64,000 bases of DNA from an uncultured Kiritimatiellota bacterium (GTDB taxonomy: Bacteria > Verrucomicrobiota > Kiritimatiellia > RFP12 > UBA1067): contig CAKUGW010000002.1 of NCBI GenBank assembly GCA_934654805.1, forward strand, positions 1-64,000, read 5' to 3'. The first letter of the stretch is position 1. The number at the start of each line of letters is the position of its first letter. The translations under genes were made by a program, and so were the position numbers. Under the pieces are notes generated by a model, which was not told where the DNA came from, did not search any database, and saw nothing but the letters and a program-made list of their open reading frames with translations. Of the stretch, positions 19,565 through 28,437 are shown piece by piece.

Positions 19565-19604
19565 GGGGACAGGCCCCCGTGTGTTGGGGCCTGTCCCCAT
19601 TTTT
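19565..19604 (+). terminator. Rho-independent terminator closing the first polysaccharide operon
   Basis: A perfect 13-bp stem (GGGGACAGGCCCC at 19565-19577 with its complement at 19586-19598), 8-nt loop, followed by ATTTTTAG. It ends transcription from the fucosidase gene before the ATPase promoter. Confidence 0.85.
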
Positions 19605-19690
19605 AGTGTGTTAAAAGCGATAAAATGTTGCTGTCTCGTTCGGATAACGCAAAATGAGCATCTTATAGCGATGTCTGTGTAATGGTGTCG

Positions 19691-19727
19691 AAATCGTGCC
19701 AATGCGGTTGACGCATTGGCACGATTT
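19691..19727. promoter_or_regulatory. Operator-like 16-bp inverted repeat over the ATPase promoter
   Basis: Arms at 19691-19706 and 19712-19727 are perfectly complementary with a 5-nt loop. The repeat covers the -35 box and spacer of the following promoter, so a bound protein would block polymerase. It could also fold as a hairpin if read through from upstream. Confidence 0.7.
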
Positions 19728-19736
19728 TAGTACAAT
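19708..19736 (+). promoter_or_regulatory. Promoter of the AAA ATPase gene
   Basis: TTGACG at 19708-19713 and TACAAT at 19731-19736, spacer 17 bp. The ATG at 19744 lies 7 nt after the -10, so the transcript should be leaderless or nearly so. Confidence 0.8.
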
Positions 19737-19743
19737 ACGCGGC

Positions 19744-21048
19744 ATGAAAGACGTGATCAAAGAAATTCTCCGCACGTTCTACGAAAGCGGGGTGCCGGAC
19801 GAAGTGATTGCCCGTGACGTTGAATACTATGAGAAGCCGACCTTGGCGACGGTCATCAAGGGTATGCGCCGCACGGGCAAGACTTATGTCACGTATGCCC
19901 GAATCCGGGCTCTGCTGGCTGAAGGCGTGGAACTTGGACGAATCGTGCACCTGAATTTTGAAGATGACCGCCTACGCATGATTACGGCCGACCAGCTTCA
20001 TCTGATCGAAGAGGCCCATGCGGAATTGTATCCTGCGTTCGCACGAGGCAAACGCTGGTTCTTTCTGGATGAACTTCAGGACGTGTCGGGTTGGGAGGCC
20101 TATGCTCGGCGGCTCGTCGACACGCCCCGCATCCAGCTCTGCCTGACAGGGTCTTCGTCCAAGCTCCTTTCCGTCGAGATTGCGACCGAAATGCGCGGGC
20201 GAGCCGTGCCGATCGAAGTGTTTCCGCTGTCGTTCCGCGAATTCCTTCGGTTCAACGGCCTCATGGAAACCGTGCCGCCCACGGGCGCCTTGACGGCTGC
20301 CGAACGGGGTGTCCTGCGAAATGCCATGCAGCGCTATGCAGGGATTGGCGGTTTCCCGGCCGTTCAGGACATGCCGGATGGCGTGCGAGTCGCCACATTG
20401 CAGGATTACGCACATGCCGTTGTCTATCGCGACGTGCTGCAGCGGCACAAGGTCGTCAGTGTGCAGTCTCTGCTCTACACCTTGGACTACCTCTTGCACA
20501 ATTTTGCTCGGCGGACGTCTGCTCACGCGATTTCAGGCGTCTTGAAGAATCTGGCGTTCCCAAGTCGCCGAGAGGACGTGGCCGACTATCTGTCGTATTT
20601 CAGGGATGCGTATCTGGTCTATCCCGTGTCCGTACTGTCCGATTCGCTGGCGGTCAAGCGGGTCAATCCGGACAAGCATTACGTGATTGATGTCGGGCTT
20701 GTCAATGCCGTGACGACGAAGACGGATGCGGAGAAGGGGTGGAAACTGGAGAACATGGTCTACATGGCTTTGCGGCGCGGGCTGAATCAAGTCAACTATC
20801 TGCCGCTGTCGGGGAATCGCGAGGTCGACTTTCATGTCTTTGACTACCTGACACGGCGGCGACGCCTCATCCAGGTCGCTTACGAGATGTCCGCAACGGA
20901 AACGTTCGCTCGTGAGATGTCGGCCTTGCGCGAGGCGAAGAAGGCGACGGGCATCGAAGACTGCACGGTCGTCACGTGGGACGACGAGCGGATGACGGAA
21001 GACGGCATCCGCATTGTCCCCATTTGGAAGTGGCTGCTGGAGGCGTGA
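19744..21048 (+). CDS. AAA_14/DUF4143 ATP-binding protein
   Basis: 434-aa cytoplasmic ATPase. Walker A GMRRTGKT (about residues 41-48), Walker B WFFLDELQD, and sensor-like LCLTGSSSKLLS, followed by a winged-helix middle part and a DUF4143 C-terminus with the nuclease-like pattern NREVDFHVFD and LIQVAYEMS (PD-(D/E)XK fold suspected in this family). These proteins are widespread in anaerobes, often in many copies, and their role is unknown. The gene is isolated: terminator before it, convergent response-regulator gene after it (12 nt). The operator-like palindrome at its promoter suggests tight, perhaps self-directed control. Confidence 0.85.
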   Translation: MKDVIKEILRTFYESGVPDEVIARDVEYYEKPTLATVIKGMRRTGKTYVTYARIRALLAEGVELGRIVHLNFEDDRLRMITADQLHLIEEAHAELYPAFARGKRWFFLDELQDVSGWEAYARRLVDTPRIQLCLTGSSSKLLSVEIATEMRGRAVPIEVFPLSFREFLRFNGLMETVPPTGALTAAERGVLRNAMQRYAGIGGFPAVQDMPDGVRVATLQDYAHAVVYRDVLQRHKVVSVQSLLYTLDYLLHNFARRTSAHAISGVLKNLAFPSRREDVADYLSYFRDAYLVYPVSVLSDSLAVKRVNPDKHYVIDVGLVNAVTTKTDAEKGWKLENMVYMALRRGLNQVNYLPLSGNREVDFHVFDYLTRRRRLIQVAYEMSATETFAREMSALREAKKATGIEDCTVVTWDDERMTEDGIRIVPIWKWLLEA

Positions 21049-21060
21049 CGGCTGGCGGCG

Positions 21061-21690
21061 TCAGTCCTTGACGAGGTGCTTGCGGGAGGCGATGGCGGTG
21101 GCCTCGGCGCGGTTCGCCGCGCCAATCTTCTGGAACAGCGCGGTGACGTGCTTTTTCACCATGACGAGGCTGATGCCGAGCTGACGGGAGATGTCGGCGT
21201 TGGTGAGTCCGCGCGTGATCGAGTCGAGGATTTCACCCTGTCGCGGCGAAAGCCGAGGCACGGGCGGGTCTTCGCGGAAGAGCCGCTGCACGTCGCTGGA
21301 AAGGTAAGTCTTGCCGCCCGCGACCGCACGAATCGCCGCAATCACTTCGGCGTCGTCCGCGCTCTTCAGGATCGTGCCGGCCGCGCCCGCCTTGACGGCC
21401 TGTGCCAGCCGGTCGGTCGTCGCGAATGACGTCAGGATGAGGACTTTCGTCCGTGGAGCTTGCGCGGCGATTTCCGCCGTGGCGGCGACGCCGTCCGTCT
21501 GCGGCATTTCCAGATCCATGATGACGACATCCGGGTGGAGTTCAAGGGTGCGCGCCACGGCTTCGCGTCCGTTCTTCGCGTAGCCAGCCACCGAAAGGTC
21601 GTCCTCGGCGCTCAGGAGCGCGGCCAGGCCCATGCGGACGACCGAGTGGTCGTCGGCAATGAGAATGCGGATGCTCTTCTGTCCGTCCAT
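21061..21690 (-). CDS. NarL/LuxR-family response regulator
   Basis: Cytoplasmic DNA-binding regulator of 209 aa. Receiver domain: IADDHSVVRMG (acidic pair), Asp59 in VVIMDLEMP as phospho-acceptor, LTSFATT and the Lys of TILKSADD. C-terminal LuxR-type HTH at about residues 145-205 (LSPRQGEILDSITRGLTNADI, then SLVMVKKHV). Its start is 3 nt downstream of the kinase stop, so the pair is one operon. It lies between the two polysaccharide operons and is divergent from the second, which makes those genes its first candidate targets. Confidence 0.92.
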   Translation of the reverse strand: MDGQKSIRILIADDHSVVRMGLAALLSAEDDLSVAGYAKNGREAVARTLELHPDVVIMDLEMPQTDGVAATAEIAAQAPRTKVLILTSFATTDRLAQAVKAGAAGTILKSADDAEVIAAIRAVAGGKTYLSSDVQRLFREDPPVPRLSPRQGEILDSITRGLTNADISRQLGISLVMVKKHVTALFQKIGAANRAEATAIASRKHLVKD

Positions 21691-21693
21691 GCG

Positions 21694-23484
21694 TCAGGCT
21701 CCTTTCCGCGCGTTTTCGTCGGTGTTCATCGAAACCGTGACCTTCGCGCCGTCGCCTGGACGGCTCTCGATGGTGAGCGTGCCGCAGACGGCCTCCATCC
21801 GCTCGCGGATGCCCTGAAGGCCGAAGTGCCCCTCTTCGGCACCGGGGGACGATTCGGGGTCGAAACCGTGCCCGTTGTCGGCGACCGAGCAGTAGAGCCG
21901 TCCGCCGTCGAGGCTTCCGGCGATGCGGATGCGCGTGGCGTGTCCGTGGCGGACGGCGTTCACGACGAGTTCGCGGACAATGCTGAGGAGGGCGCGTGCG
22001 GACACCTCGGAGAGCCGGTTGCGCGGCACGGCGAAGCGGATGCGCACGTCCGTCTCGCACAGGTGCGGTTCGATGACCTGCCGGACGGCGGTTTCGAGGT
22101 TCGGCTCGTCCAGAACCCGGCTGCGCAGGTCGAAGAGGATGCTGCGCAGCTCGTCCCGGCAGGCCTTCAGCGTTCGCGCGGCGATGTCGAGGTGGCGGAA
22201 CATGCGCGCGGAATCCGTCTGGGCGAAGCGCTTGATGGCGCCGAGCTGCATGGCGATGCCGGAGAGCGTCTGCGACAGCGCGTCGTGCAGTTCGATGGAG
22301 AGGCGCATGCGTTCGTGAGCCTTGGCGTCCGCAAGGATGCGTCGGGCGCGATTGCGGACGAGGATGACGACGAGGAGGACAGCCAGGAGAACGAGCGCGG
22401 CGGCCAGCGCCTGGGCGAGCCGTCGCACCGTCCAGGCGGAAGGGCGCGCGAGCACGACGAGGTCCGTCGGCGTCCGCACGACGAGCGAGAAGCCGTGGAC
22501 TTGCGGGAAGGCGGCGTTCGGGCGGCAGTTTCCGATGTTCAGAAGGCAGATGCCCGTGGCTTCGACGCGGCAGCCGACGGCGAGGCCGTCGAGGATTTCG
22601 GGGCACGCGCTGACGTCGATCGGCACGGGCCAGCCGTCGTTGTCGAGCTGCAGCGCGTCGTTCCCGCGCGCGCTTTCGGGCAGGGCGCGGACAGTCCCCC
22701 GGAGACGGATGGCCTTTCCGTAGATTCCCGTGTCGACGAGCGTGCGCCCATGCCCGTCCGTCAGGATGGCGGCGGCGGACGTCGTGCGAACGGGCTCGGG
22801 TCGGACGTCCCACGACGCGGTCGTCCGCCACGTCGCGCGCGTCAGGTTGAGGCGGTAGGCGTCGGTGTCCGCGAAGCCCACGGCCTCGACGAACGCGCCG
22901 ACGGCGGGCGTGGGGACATCCGCGAATTCGAGGCGCGTCAGCCGCCGCGACGGGGTTTCGACGAGGGCGTTCGCCCGACCCCAGACGGCGCGGACGCAGC
23001 CCCGGACGCGGCGGCGGCCGAGCTGCTGGATCTGAAGCGGATTGAGCGAGCAGTCCTCGTCGAGTTCGGGCACATCGAACGGGTCGGCGGGCGCGGGCCG
23101 CGTGACGACCAGCCGCTGGGCGGGCGGGATCTCGCGCGCAAGGGCGAGGATGTGGCCGAGGTAGCGGCGGGGCTGGAGGTTGTTGTTGGCGAGGCGGCAG
23201 AATCCGGTGGCGACGACTTCGGCGTTGACGAGGCGCGAGAAGTCGTGGAGCGTGTTCGTCTGAATGAGGGTGGTGGCGTAGATCGGGCCGGTCGCCGTCT
23301 GGATGAGCAGGTAGACGTAGTCGGCGTCCCGTTCGTCTGCAAAGACGTCGCGGACGGTTCCCTCGACGCGGACGAGATGGCCGTCGCGCCCGGACATTTC
23401 GGCGGCCGAGACGAGCGGCGGCGGCATCGCCGCGTTGGCGAAAAGGCCGAGGCCGATCAGCAGGGACGCGAAGATGAATTTCAT
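21694..23484 (-). CDS. Membrane sensor histidine kinase, HisKA_3 type
   Basis: 596 aa from the ATG at 23484 (signal-like MKFIFASLLIGLGLFANA); upstream codons to 23520 precede the likely transcription start. The exported N-terminal half (about residues 30-340) holds repeated beta-rich OB-like segments (VRVEGTVRDVF, IRLRGTVRALPE) probably sensing a ligand; a transmembrane helix follows near 365-385 (LAAALVLLAVLLVVILV). Then HisKA_3 dimerisation helix with phospho-His in SIELHDALSQTLSG, and HATPase_c with ELVVNAVRHG (N box), ADNGHGFD and GHFGLQGIRERM. Partner is the adjacent NarL-type regulator. Its promoter box lies 10 nt before the ATG. Confidence 0.9.
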   Translation of the reverse strand: MKFIFASLLIGLGLFANAAMPPPLVSAAEMSGRDGHLVRVEGTVRDVFADERDADYVYLLIQTATGPIYATTLIQTNTLHDFSRLVNAEVVATGFCRLANNNLQPRRYLGHILALAREIPPAQRLVVTRPAPADPFDVPELDEDCSLNPLQIQQLGRRRVRGCVRAVWGRANALVETPSRRLTRLEFADVPTPAVGAFVEAVGFADTDAYRLNLTRATWRTTASWDVRPEPVRTTSAAAILTDGHGRTLVDTGIYGKAIRLRGTVRALPESARGNDALQLDNDGWPVPIDVSACPEILDGLAVGCRVEATGICLLNIGNCRPNAAFPQVHGFSLVVRTPTDLVVLARPSAWTVRRLAQALAAALVLLAVLLVVILVRNRARRILADAKAHERMRLSIELHDALSQTLSGIAMQLGAIKRFAQTDSARMFRHLDIAARTLKACRDELRSILFDLRSRVLDEPNLETAVRQVIEPHLCETDVRIRFAVPRNRLSEVSARALLSIVRELVVNAVRHGHATRIRIAGSLDGGRLYCSVADNGHGFDPESSPGAEEGHFGLQGIRERMEAVCGTLTIESRPGDGAKVTVSMNTDENARKGA

Positions 23485-23494
23485 GACACGCGAC

Positions 23495-23503
23495 ATTATA
23501 CCA
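23495..23503 (-). promoter_or_regulatory. Promoter of the sensor kinase operon
   Basis: On the minus strand TATAAT occupies 23500-23495 preceded by TGG (extended -10). Only 10 nt separate it from the ATG at 23484, implying a leader of a few nucleotides at most. Confidence 0.7.
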
Positions 23504-23520
23504 CAATCTGCGTGTCGCAC

Positions 23521-23827
23521 GTCATCATTGGCCCGTCGGCCCGACAGGTCGCGCGAACCGTCGCTCCGTGAGTCGCACCTGTCGCCACACGTTAGTCAAT
23601 CGAACGTGACAAGACATTCCCCTCGGCAAAATGCGCTTCCGCAAGCGACAACGCCGAGGCGACAGGCGATCCCTTCGCTCCTCCCGTGCGACTGTCGGCT
23701 CCTCCGGGCCACAGGCGGCTTGCGCCGCCGTTTTGCGAGAATCTGCGGCTATCAGATGAAGAAGAGGATGGCGAACAGAGAGGGGCGTTGCGTGAGGAGC
23801 GGGCGGGAGGGTATGCCAAGGTATACG
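23521..23827. other. Intergenic stretch without recognisable genes
   Basis: About 300 bp between the divergent kinase and glycosidase genes. No frame has a plausible protein. It contains GC-rich imperfect hairpins (for example around 23716-23738, GGCGGCTTGCGCCGCC) and a GCCGAGGCGAC stretch near 23662 that recurs, as reverse complement, inside the dispersed repeat copy near 63525-63540. Confidence 0.5.
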
Positions 23828-23856
23828 TTGTGGCCGGGGCGGAAAAATGTTAAACT
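23828..23856 (+). promoter_or_regulatory. Candidate promoter of the second polysaccharide operon
   Basis: TTGTGG at 23828-23833 and TAAACT at 23851-23856, spacer 17 bp, with TGT before the -10. Predicted leader about 48 nt to the ATG at 23911. Confidence 0.5.
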
Positions 23857-23872
23857 TCACTTGAACTTCAAA

Positions 23873-23904
23873 CAAGAAAGGGCTGTTGCAAGAAAGGGCT
23901 GTTG
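23873..23904 (+). repeat. Tandem 16-bp duplication over the ribosome-binding site
   Basis: CAAGAAAGGGCTGTTG occurs twice head to tail (23873-23888 and 23889-23904). Each copy carries a purine-rich AGAAAGGG element; the second copy is the one at usable distance from the ATG at 23911. Confidence 0.85.
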
Positions 23905-23910
23905 GTGAAA

Positions 23911-26523
23911 ATGAAAAGCATGAAACTTCTTTCTTTGGCTGCGTGCGTCGCCGTCGGGGCTGCCTCGGTTGCGGAAGCGAAATGGGTCGCGTTCCGAATG
24001 TGGTCGGAGGGCGAGCCGCGCGAGCTGTCCGTGCCGGCGGACGGGTCGGCTTCTGTTCCGTTCCTGTGCGCCAGTGAGGTGTTTGACCAGGTGGTTGGGC
24101 TGGCGCTCAAGTCCGTGTCGTTCGACTGGGCGGTGACGGAAATCCGCTGGGACAGGAAGGCCGGTCCGCTTGAAGGGGCGCTTGTCTTCGCGTCCGCAGA
24201 CGACGGGCATGAGCTTTTCCGCGCGCCCGTCGGCGAAATGAGGCGTTTCGCGACGCAGCGTGTCGCCCTGCCCTGCGACCTCGGCATCCTCCGGGCGATG
24301 CGGCGTCCGGCGACGGTGCGCTGGGAAGGCTCCAAGGGGCGGCTGCTCGCCCTGAAGCTGAACTTCGGCGTCCGCACGCCGAGGACGAACGGGCTGGAGC
24401 ACGTGATCGTCCTTCGCCTAGAGTTTGACGACAACGCCAAGCGGCTTTCCTTCGAGCCGTCCGTGGAGATCGACGACAACGCGTTCGTCACGGTGGACGG
24501 CGCGGGCGATCTCGTCTACAAGGGCCGGAAGCTGCGGCTGTCGGGCGTCGACGTGAGCCAGCCGACGAGCCACGAGGAGGCCGAGACGATCGTTCGCCGC
24601 CTCAAGGCGATGAACGTGAACGGCGTGCGCGTCTTCTCGCGCAACTGGTATGCGAAGGACGCGACGAACGCGACGCCCGAATATGCGGAGACGGAACTCA
24701 TCGACGCCTACGACTACTTCATTGCGCTTCTGCGCAAGAACAACGTCTTCGTCCACTGCACGTCCGTGTCGAGCGGCTATCCGCCGATGGACGCGCGTTT
24801 CGCGGAGATGAAGCGCAACGTCTTCTGGCTTCTGCCGGAAGGGCATGCGCGGCTGAAGGCTCACGCGCTTCGCTTTGCGAACCACGTGAATCCGTATCTT
24901 GGGCGCCGCAACGGCGAGCTGAGCGTCTTCGCGACCTACGAGCTGTTCAACGAGGACACGTTCATCGCCGACCTGCTGCAGAAGGATGCGCACGGCTACG
25001 GCGGCAAGATGTCCGGCTGGACGCCTGAACAGCGTCGCCGGTTCGACGAGCGTTGGTGGGACTGGCTCGAAGAGCGCTACGGGAAGCGCGAGGAGCGTCC
25101 GTTCGGGCCGCTGTTCGGCGACGAGGAGGCCTACCCGGAAGAGCATCGCAGCGACGCGCTGCTGTTCCTCCAGCACTTGCAGGGCTCGGTCAACGACGAC
25201 ATCTGCGCGGCCTTGCGCGCGGCGATGCCGAAGGGCGTCGGCCTGAATGTCGCGCCGATTCTCCATGGGACGCACGGCTACGTCAACATGAACGCCCAAT
25301 ACGTCCATCAGCGTGGCGACGGCGTCGGCATCGGCCTCTACCAGTCGCCCTGCACGACGAAGCGGGATGCGCCGTTCTTCCCGTATGCGCCGTTCGTCAC
25401 GCACAGGCCCTACTTCTGGAACCTCAACATGCAGACGGTCGAGAACAAGTTCTTCATGATCTACGAACACCATCCGCACGGGCCCTACAAGTACCGTTGC
25501 GAGTGGCTGCCCGTCCTTTACGCGACCGGGGCGGGGCTTGGCTGGGACGCGCTCTACTACTACAACTTCTCGAAGAACTCCGCGTCGATCCAAGGCGACG
25601 CCGACCTCGCCTACGCGGGGACGGCCGTCCCCGAACCGACGCCGGGCACGCGCGCCGGATACTGCCGCTACTTCATGGGCGCCGTCGACGAGATCCTGAT
25701 GGGCGGGCTTGTCGTCTGCGGACAGGCGTTCGTCAACGGCATCGCGAAGAATGCGGAGAAGACGGTTGTCTCCTACGGGCCGAAAGCCTATGCCGATCCG
25801 CTCTGGCGCTCCTATTCGTGCGGCGAGAAGAGCACGAAGTTCGACCAGAACGAGATTGCGGAACTGACGGGCGGTGGCGTCGAGGAATACCTGACGATGC
25901 CGAACATGTACCGCAAGCTCATGCAGAACTCGGTTCGCCGTCAGCTGACGCTGAACTTCGACCCGAACCAGGAGGCTCCGCTCAAGATCACGGGGCCGTT
26001 CGAGTATGTCGAGCGCCTTTCGGACGACCGGGGGCGGCTGGAGCCGTCGCCGGACATCACCTGGGACACGCCCAACAGCCGTCTCGTCATCGACAACCGC
26101 ACGGCGGCAATTGCCGTCGGCGTCCTCGATGCGGATCTCGCGTTCAAGAACGGCGTCTCCTTCCGCCAGACGAGAAAGCTGCCGTTCGCCTTCTTCGGCG
26201 CGGCGACGCGCGACGGACGCGGCTTCGCCGAGTCGCGCGACATCGTCCTCAATGTCTCGTCCGACGCCGAGAACACGGGCTATCGGCTGAATCCTGAAAA
26301 GATGACGAAAGGCCCGCTTGCGCTCATCCCGGCAATCGAGTCGAAGGGGCGTGCGCCGGTGCGCGTGACGCGACCCGCCGGAAAGGTGAAGGTTCCCGGC
26401 GGCGCGTGCACGGTCGAGCGCTACAATTTCGCCGGCTACTGCTATCGCTCCGAGCGGAGCGAGAACGGAACGTTCGTGATCGAGGACGGCGAGCCCGTCT
26501 TCGTGGTGCGCGTCACGCGCTGA
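23911..26523 (+). CDS. Secreted glycoside hydrolase-like TIM-barrel protein (clan GH-A)
   Basis: 870 aa from ATG 23911 (TTG at 23902 and ATG at 23920 are alternatives); signal peptide LLSLAACVAVGAASVAEA. N-terminal beta domain (about 25-185), then a barrel starting GRKLRLSGVDVSQPTSHEE with NVNGVRVFSRNW, CTSVSSGYPPMDARF and ATYELFNEDTF, where NE of LFNEDTF lies where GH5-like enzymes place the acid/base Glu. C-terminal beta domain from about 720. The pattern is that of large GH5-like enzymes in Verrucomicrobia and Lentisphaerae; catalytic residues and substrate are not proven. First gene of the second polysaccharide operon (19 nt to the next). Confidence 0.65.
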   Translation: MKSMKLLSLAACVAVGAASVAEAKWVAFRMWSEGEPRELSVPADGSASVPFLCASEVFDQVVGLALKSVSFDWAVTEIRWDRKAGPLEGALVFASADDGHELFRAPVGEMRRFATQRVALPCDLGILRAMRRPATVRWEGSKGRLLALKLNFGVRTPRTNGLEHVIVLRLEFDDNAKRLSFEPSVEIDDNAFVTVDGAGDLVYKGRKLRLSGVDVSQPTSHEEAETIVRRLKAMNVNGVRVFSRNWYAKDATNATPEYAETELIDAYDYFIALLRKNNVFVHCTSVSSGYPPMDARFAEMKRNVFWLLPEGHARLKAHALRFANHVNPYLGRRNGELSVFATYELFNEDTFIADLLQKDAHGYGGKMSGWTPEQRRRFDERWWDWLEERYGKREERPFGPLFGDEEAYPEEHRSDALLFLQHLQGSVNDDICAALRAAMPKGVGLNVAPILHGTHGYVNMNAQYVHQRGDGVGIGLYQSPCTTKRDAPFFPYAPFVTHRPYFWNLNMQTVENKFFMIYEHHPHGPYKYRCEWLPVLYATGAGLGWDALYYYNFSKNSASIQGDADLAYAGTAVPEPTPGTRAGYCRYFMGAVDEILMGGLVVCGQAFVNGIAKNAEKTVVSYGPKAYADPLWRSYSCGEKSTKFDQNEIAELTGGGVEEYLTMPNMYRKLMQNSVRRQLTLNFDPNQEAPLKITGPFEYVERLSDDRGRLEPSPDITWDTPNSRLVIDNRTAAIAVGVLDADLAFKNGVSFRQTRKLPFAFFGAATRDGRGFAESRDIVLNVSSDAENTGYRLNPEKMTKGPLALIPAIESKGRAPVRVTRPAGKVKVPGGACTVERYNFAGYCYRSERSENGTFVIEDGEPVFVVRVTR

Positions 26524-26542
26524 AACGAACGGAGACATTCCC

Positions 26543-28411
26543 ATGGCATTCCTGACACGGAAGACGCTGATTGGCGTAATGATGGGGCTGGCCCTGTCTG
26601 CGCGCGCCCAAGACGGAACCTGGCTCTGGAGCGAACGAGGCCTGACGCCCGTCGAACCGGCCCTCTGGTCGGATTCCGCAAACTGGGTCGATGGGGTTGT
26701 CCCCGACGCCGAGGGCGAGGCCCGGTTCAATGTCGCCAACGGCACGGACAGCGCCACGCCGCGCTGGATCCGGCTGCCGGACGGCGGCGTCACGGTGGCA
26801 AAGCTGACGGGCTCGTCGTCTTGTGGCCCGGCAAAGTTCCTCGGCGACGGCACGTTGACGGTCACAGGCACACTGACGGGCGGCGCGAACACGAACGGGG
26901 CCAAGGGGCCTTGGTTTTTCTGTCCCGTTCGGATCTTAGGCGGCGTGAAGAACGCCCTTTATTTCTGCGGAGCACTGGACGAATGCCCGACGCCGTCTTC
27001 CGGCTACCTGTCGTATTGCCCGAAATGGTTCGCCACGTCGGATGCGGAGACAATCATCTACACGACGCCTCGCGCCTATGCGACAGGCGGACAGGCTCGC
27101 TGGGCGACCTGCTATCCCGGCCGGAGGGACGGGGCGACGGTGACGGCGGAGACGTTTGCCGGCAGTCGCTATGTGCGCCTGTCGGACGTTGACGCGACGA
27201 CGCTGTGCGCAGGCGCGAAGGTGACGGTCGCGGGCGTTGCGCGCGGCTACCTGAAGACGGTGCTGGATGCCGCGTGGGTCGAACTTTCGGAAGCGTCCTC
27301 CGAAACGGCGACGGACGTCGAACTGGCGATCGCCGCGTTCGCGCCGACCGTGCGCCACGAGATCGAGTCCCTGACGGGCGGCTCGCCGAATGGCCAGACG
27401 TACGGATTCGCATTCTACAAGTTCAATGCGGCGGACAGCGTGACGGTGGACGTGAAGTCCGCGAAGGCCACGACTTGGCTCGTGTTGCAGTCGGATACGG
27501 ACGGGAAGGCAATTCCGTCGACCGTCAGCCCGCAGATCGTCCTGCACGAGGTCGCCGACTTGCGCGGTCTCTGCACCGTGAACGCCCGTGTCGCCTTTTC
27601 CGAGCCCGAAGGGGCCACGCCGCCAAGCCTTTATCTGCCGACAGCCTCGACTGTGAGGCGCGACAGCGTCCTGACTGTCGCGGACGGCGTCAGCCTGTCG
27701 GTTGCGCGCATCGAAACCTGGCGGCAGCAGGGCAATTACCACAACAAGCTACACAAGGCAGGGGCGGGCGAGCTGACGGTGACGTCCGCGCTGGCGGAGA
27801 CGGATGACCCTTCCAAATTCAGTTCGCCGGGCATGCTGTTCGTCGATGAGGGCACGCTCGTCTGGCATAACGACTTCTGCATCGACGAAGAGCCGGCGGC
27901 GTCCGCGCCGAAATCGCTGAATGTCGCGGCGGGGGCCACGTTCCGGCTGGGGGCCGGGATCCTGACGCCGCAGACGCTGACGGTTGCGGCGGGGGCGCGC
28001 GTCTGCGTGGACACGGCGGCGAAGCTGACGCTGCCGGCGGCGTTTGCGTCGGCCACGGGCGTGACGTTGGGCGGGCGCGGCACGTTGGCGTGCTCGGCCT
28101 CGGAGGGGCTGACGTTGGCCTCCGCGACATTCGAGGTTGCCGTTGCCGACCGCGCGGCCTCCACGCTGACGGTCGATGGGGCGCTTGCCTGCGGTGCGGG
28201 CGCGACGATTCGTCTGCCGGACGCTGTCGCAACCCTGCCCGGCGGCGCGTATCCGATCGTCCGTGCGACGAGCCTCGCGGCAGACGAGGATGCCGTCTGG
28301 ACGGTCAGTCCGTCGGTCGATGCCAAGGGGCGTACGCTTACGGTGTCGAAAGTCGGCAACGAGCTTGTGCTGGACGTGCCGAGGCGCGGTCTGGCGGTCA
28401 TCATCCGTTAA
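26543..28411 (+). CDS. Secreted autotransporter-repeat-type protein with IR-terminal tail
   Basis: 622-aa exported protein; signal peptide ends LALSARAQ. The body is Gly/Ala/Thr-rich beta sequence: WSDSANWVDGVVPDAEGEAR near the start is the usual opening of PATR-type proteins in this phylum, and later repeats such as KLHKAGAGELTVTSALAE and GATFRLGAGILTPQ match passenger-repeat style. No translocator barrel follows. The end, LVLDVPRRGLAVIIR, closely parallels that of the protein at 6389-10628. Probable surface or extracellular protein working with the glycosidase before it. Gap of 26 nt to the next gene. Confidence 0.7.
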   Translation: MAFLTRKTLIGVMMGLALSARAQDGTWLWSERGLTPVEPALWSDSANWVDGVVPDAEGEARFNVANGTDSATPRWIRLPDGGVTVAKLTGSSSCGPAKFLGDGTLTVTGTLTGGANTNGAKGPWFFCPVRILGGVKNALYFCGALDECPTPSSGYLSYCPKWFATSDAETIIYTTPRAYATGGQARWATCYPGRRDGATVTAETFAGSRYVRLSDVDATTLCAGAKVTVAGVARGYLKTVLDAAWVELSEASSETATDVELAIAAFAPTVRHEIESLTGGSPNGQTYGFAFYKFNAADSVTVDVKSAKATTWLVLQSDTDGKAIPSTVSPQIVLHEVADLRGLCTVNARVAFSEPEGATPPSLYLPTASTVRRDSVLTVADGVSLSVARIETWRQQGNYHNKLHKAGAGELTVTSALAETDDPSKFSSPGMLFVDEGTLVWHNDFCIDEEPAASAPKSLNVAAGATFRLGAGILTPQTLTVAAGARVCVDTAAKLTLPAAFASATGVTLGGRGTLACSASEGLTLASATFEVAVADRAASTLTVDGALACGAGATIRLPDAVATLPGGAYPIVRATSLAADEDAVWTVSPSVDAKGRTLTVSKVGNELVLDVPRRGLAVIIR

Positions 28412-28437
28412 GAAGAACAAGAGGAGACAGAGAGACA

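Noticed and set aside
21460..23571. 703-residue plus-strand open frame opposite the kinase and regulator genes
   Set aside because: Shadow of high-GC codon bias: composition is Arg/Gly/Ala/Asp-rich with no domain, while the minus strand carries complete receiver, HTH, HisKA_3 and HATPase motifs.
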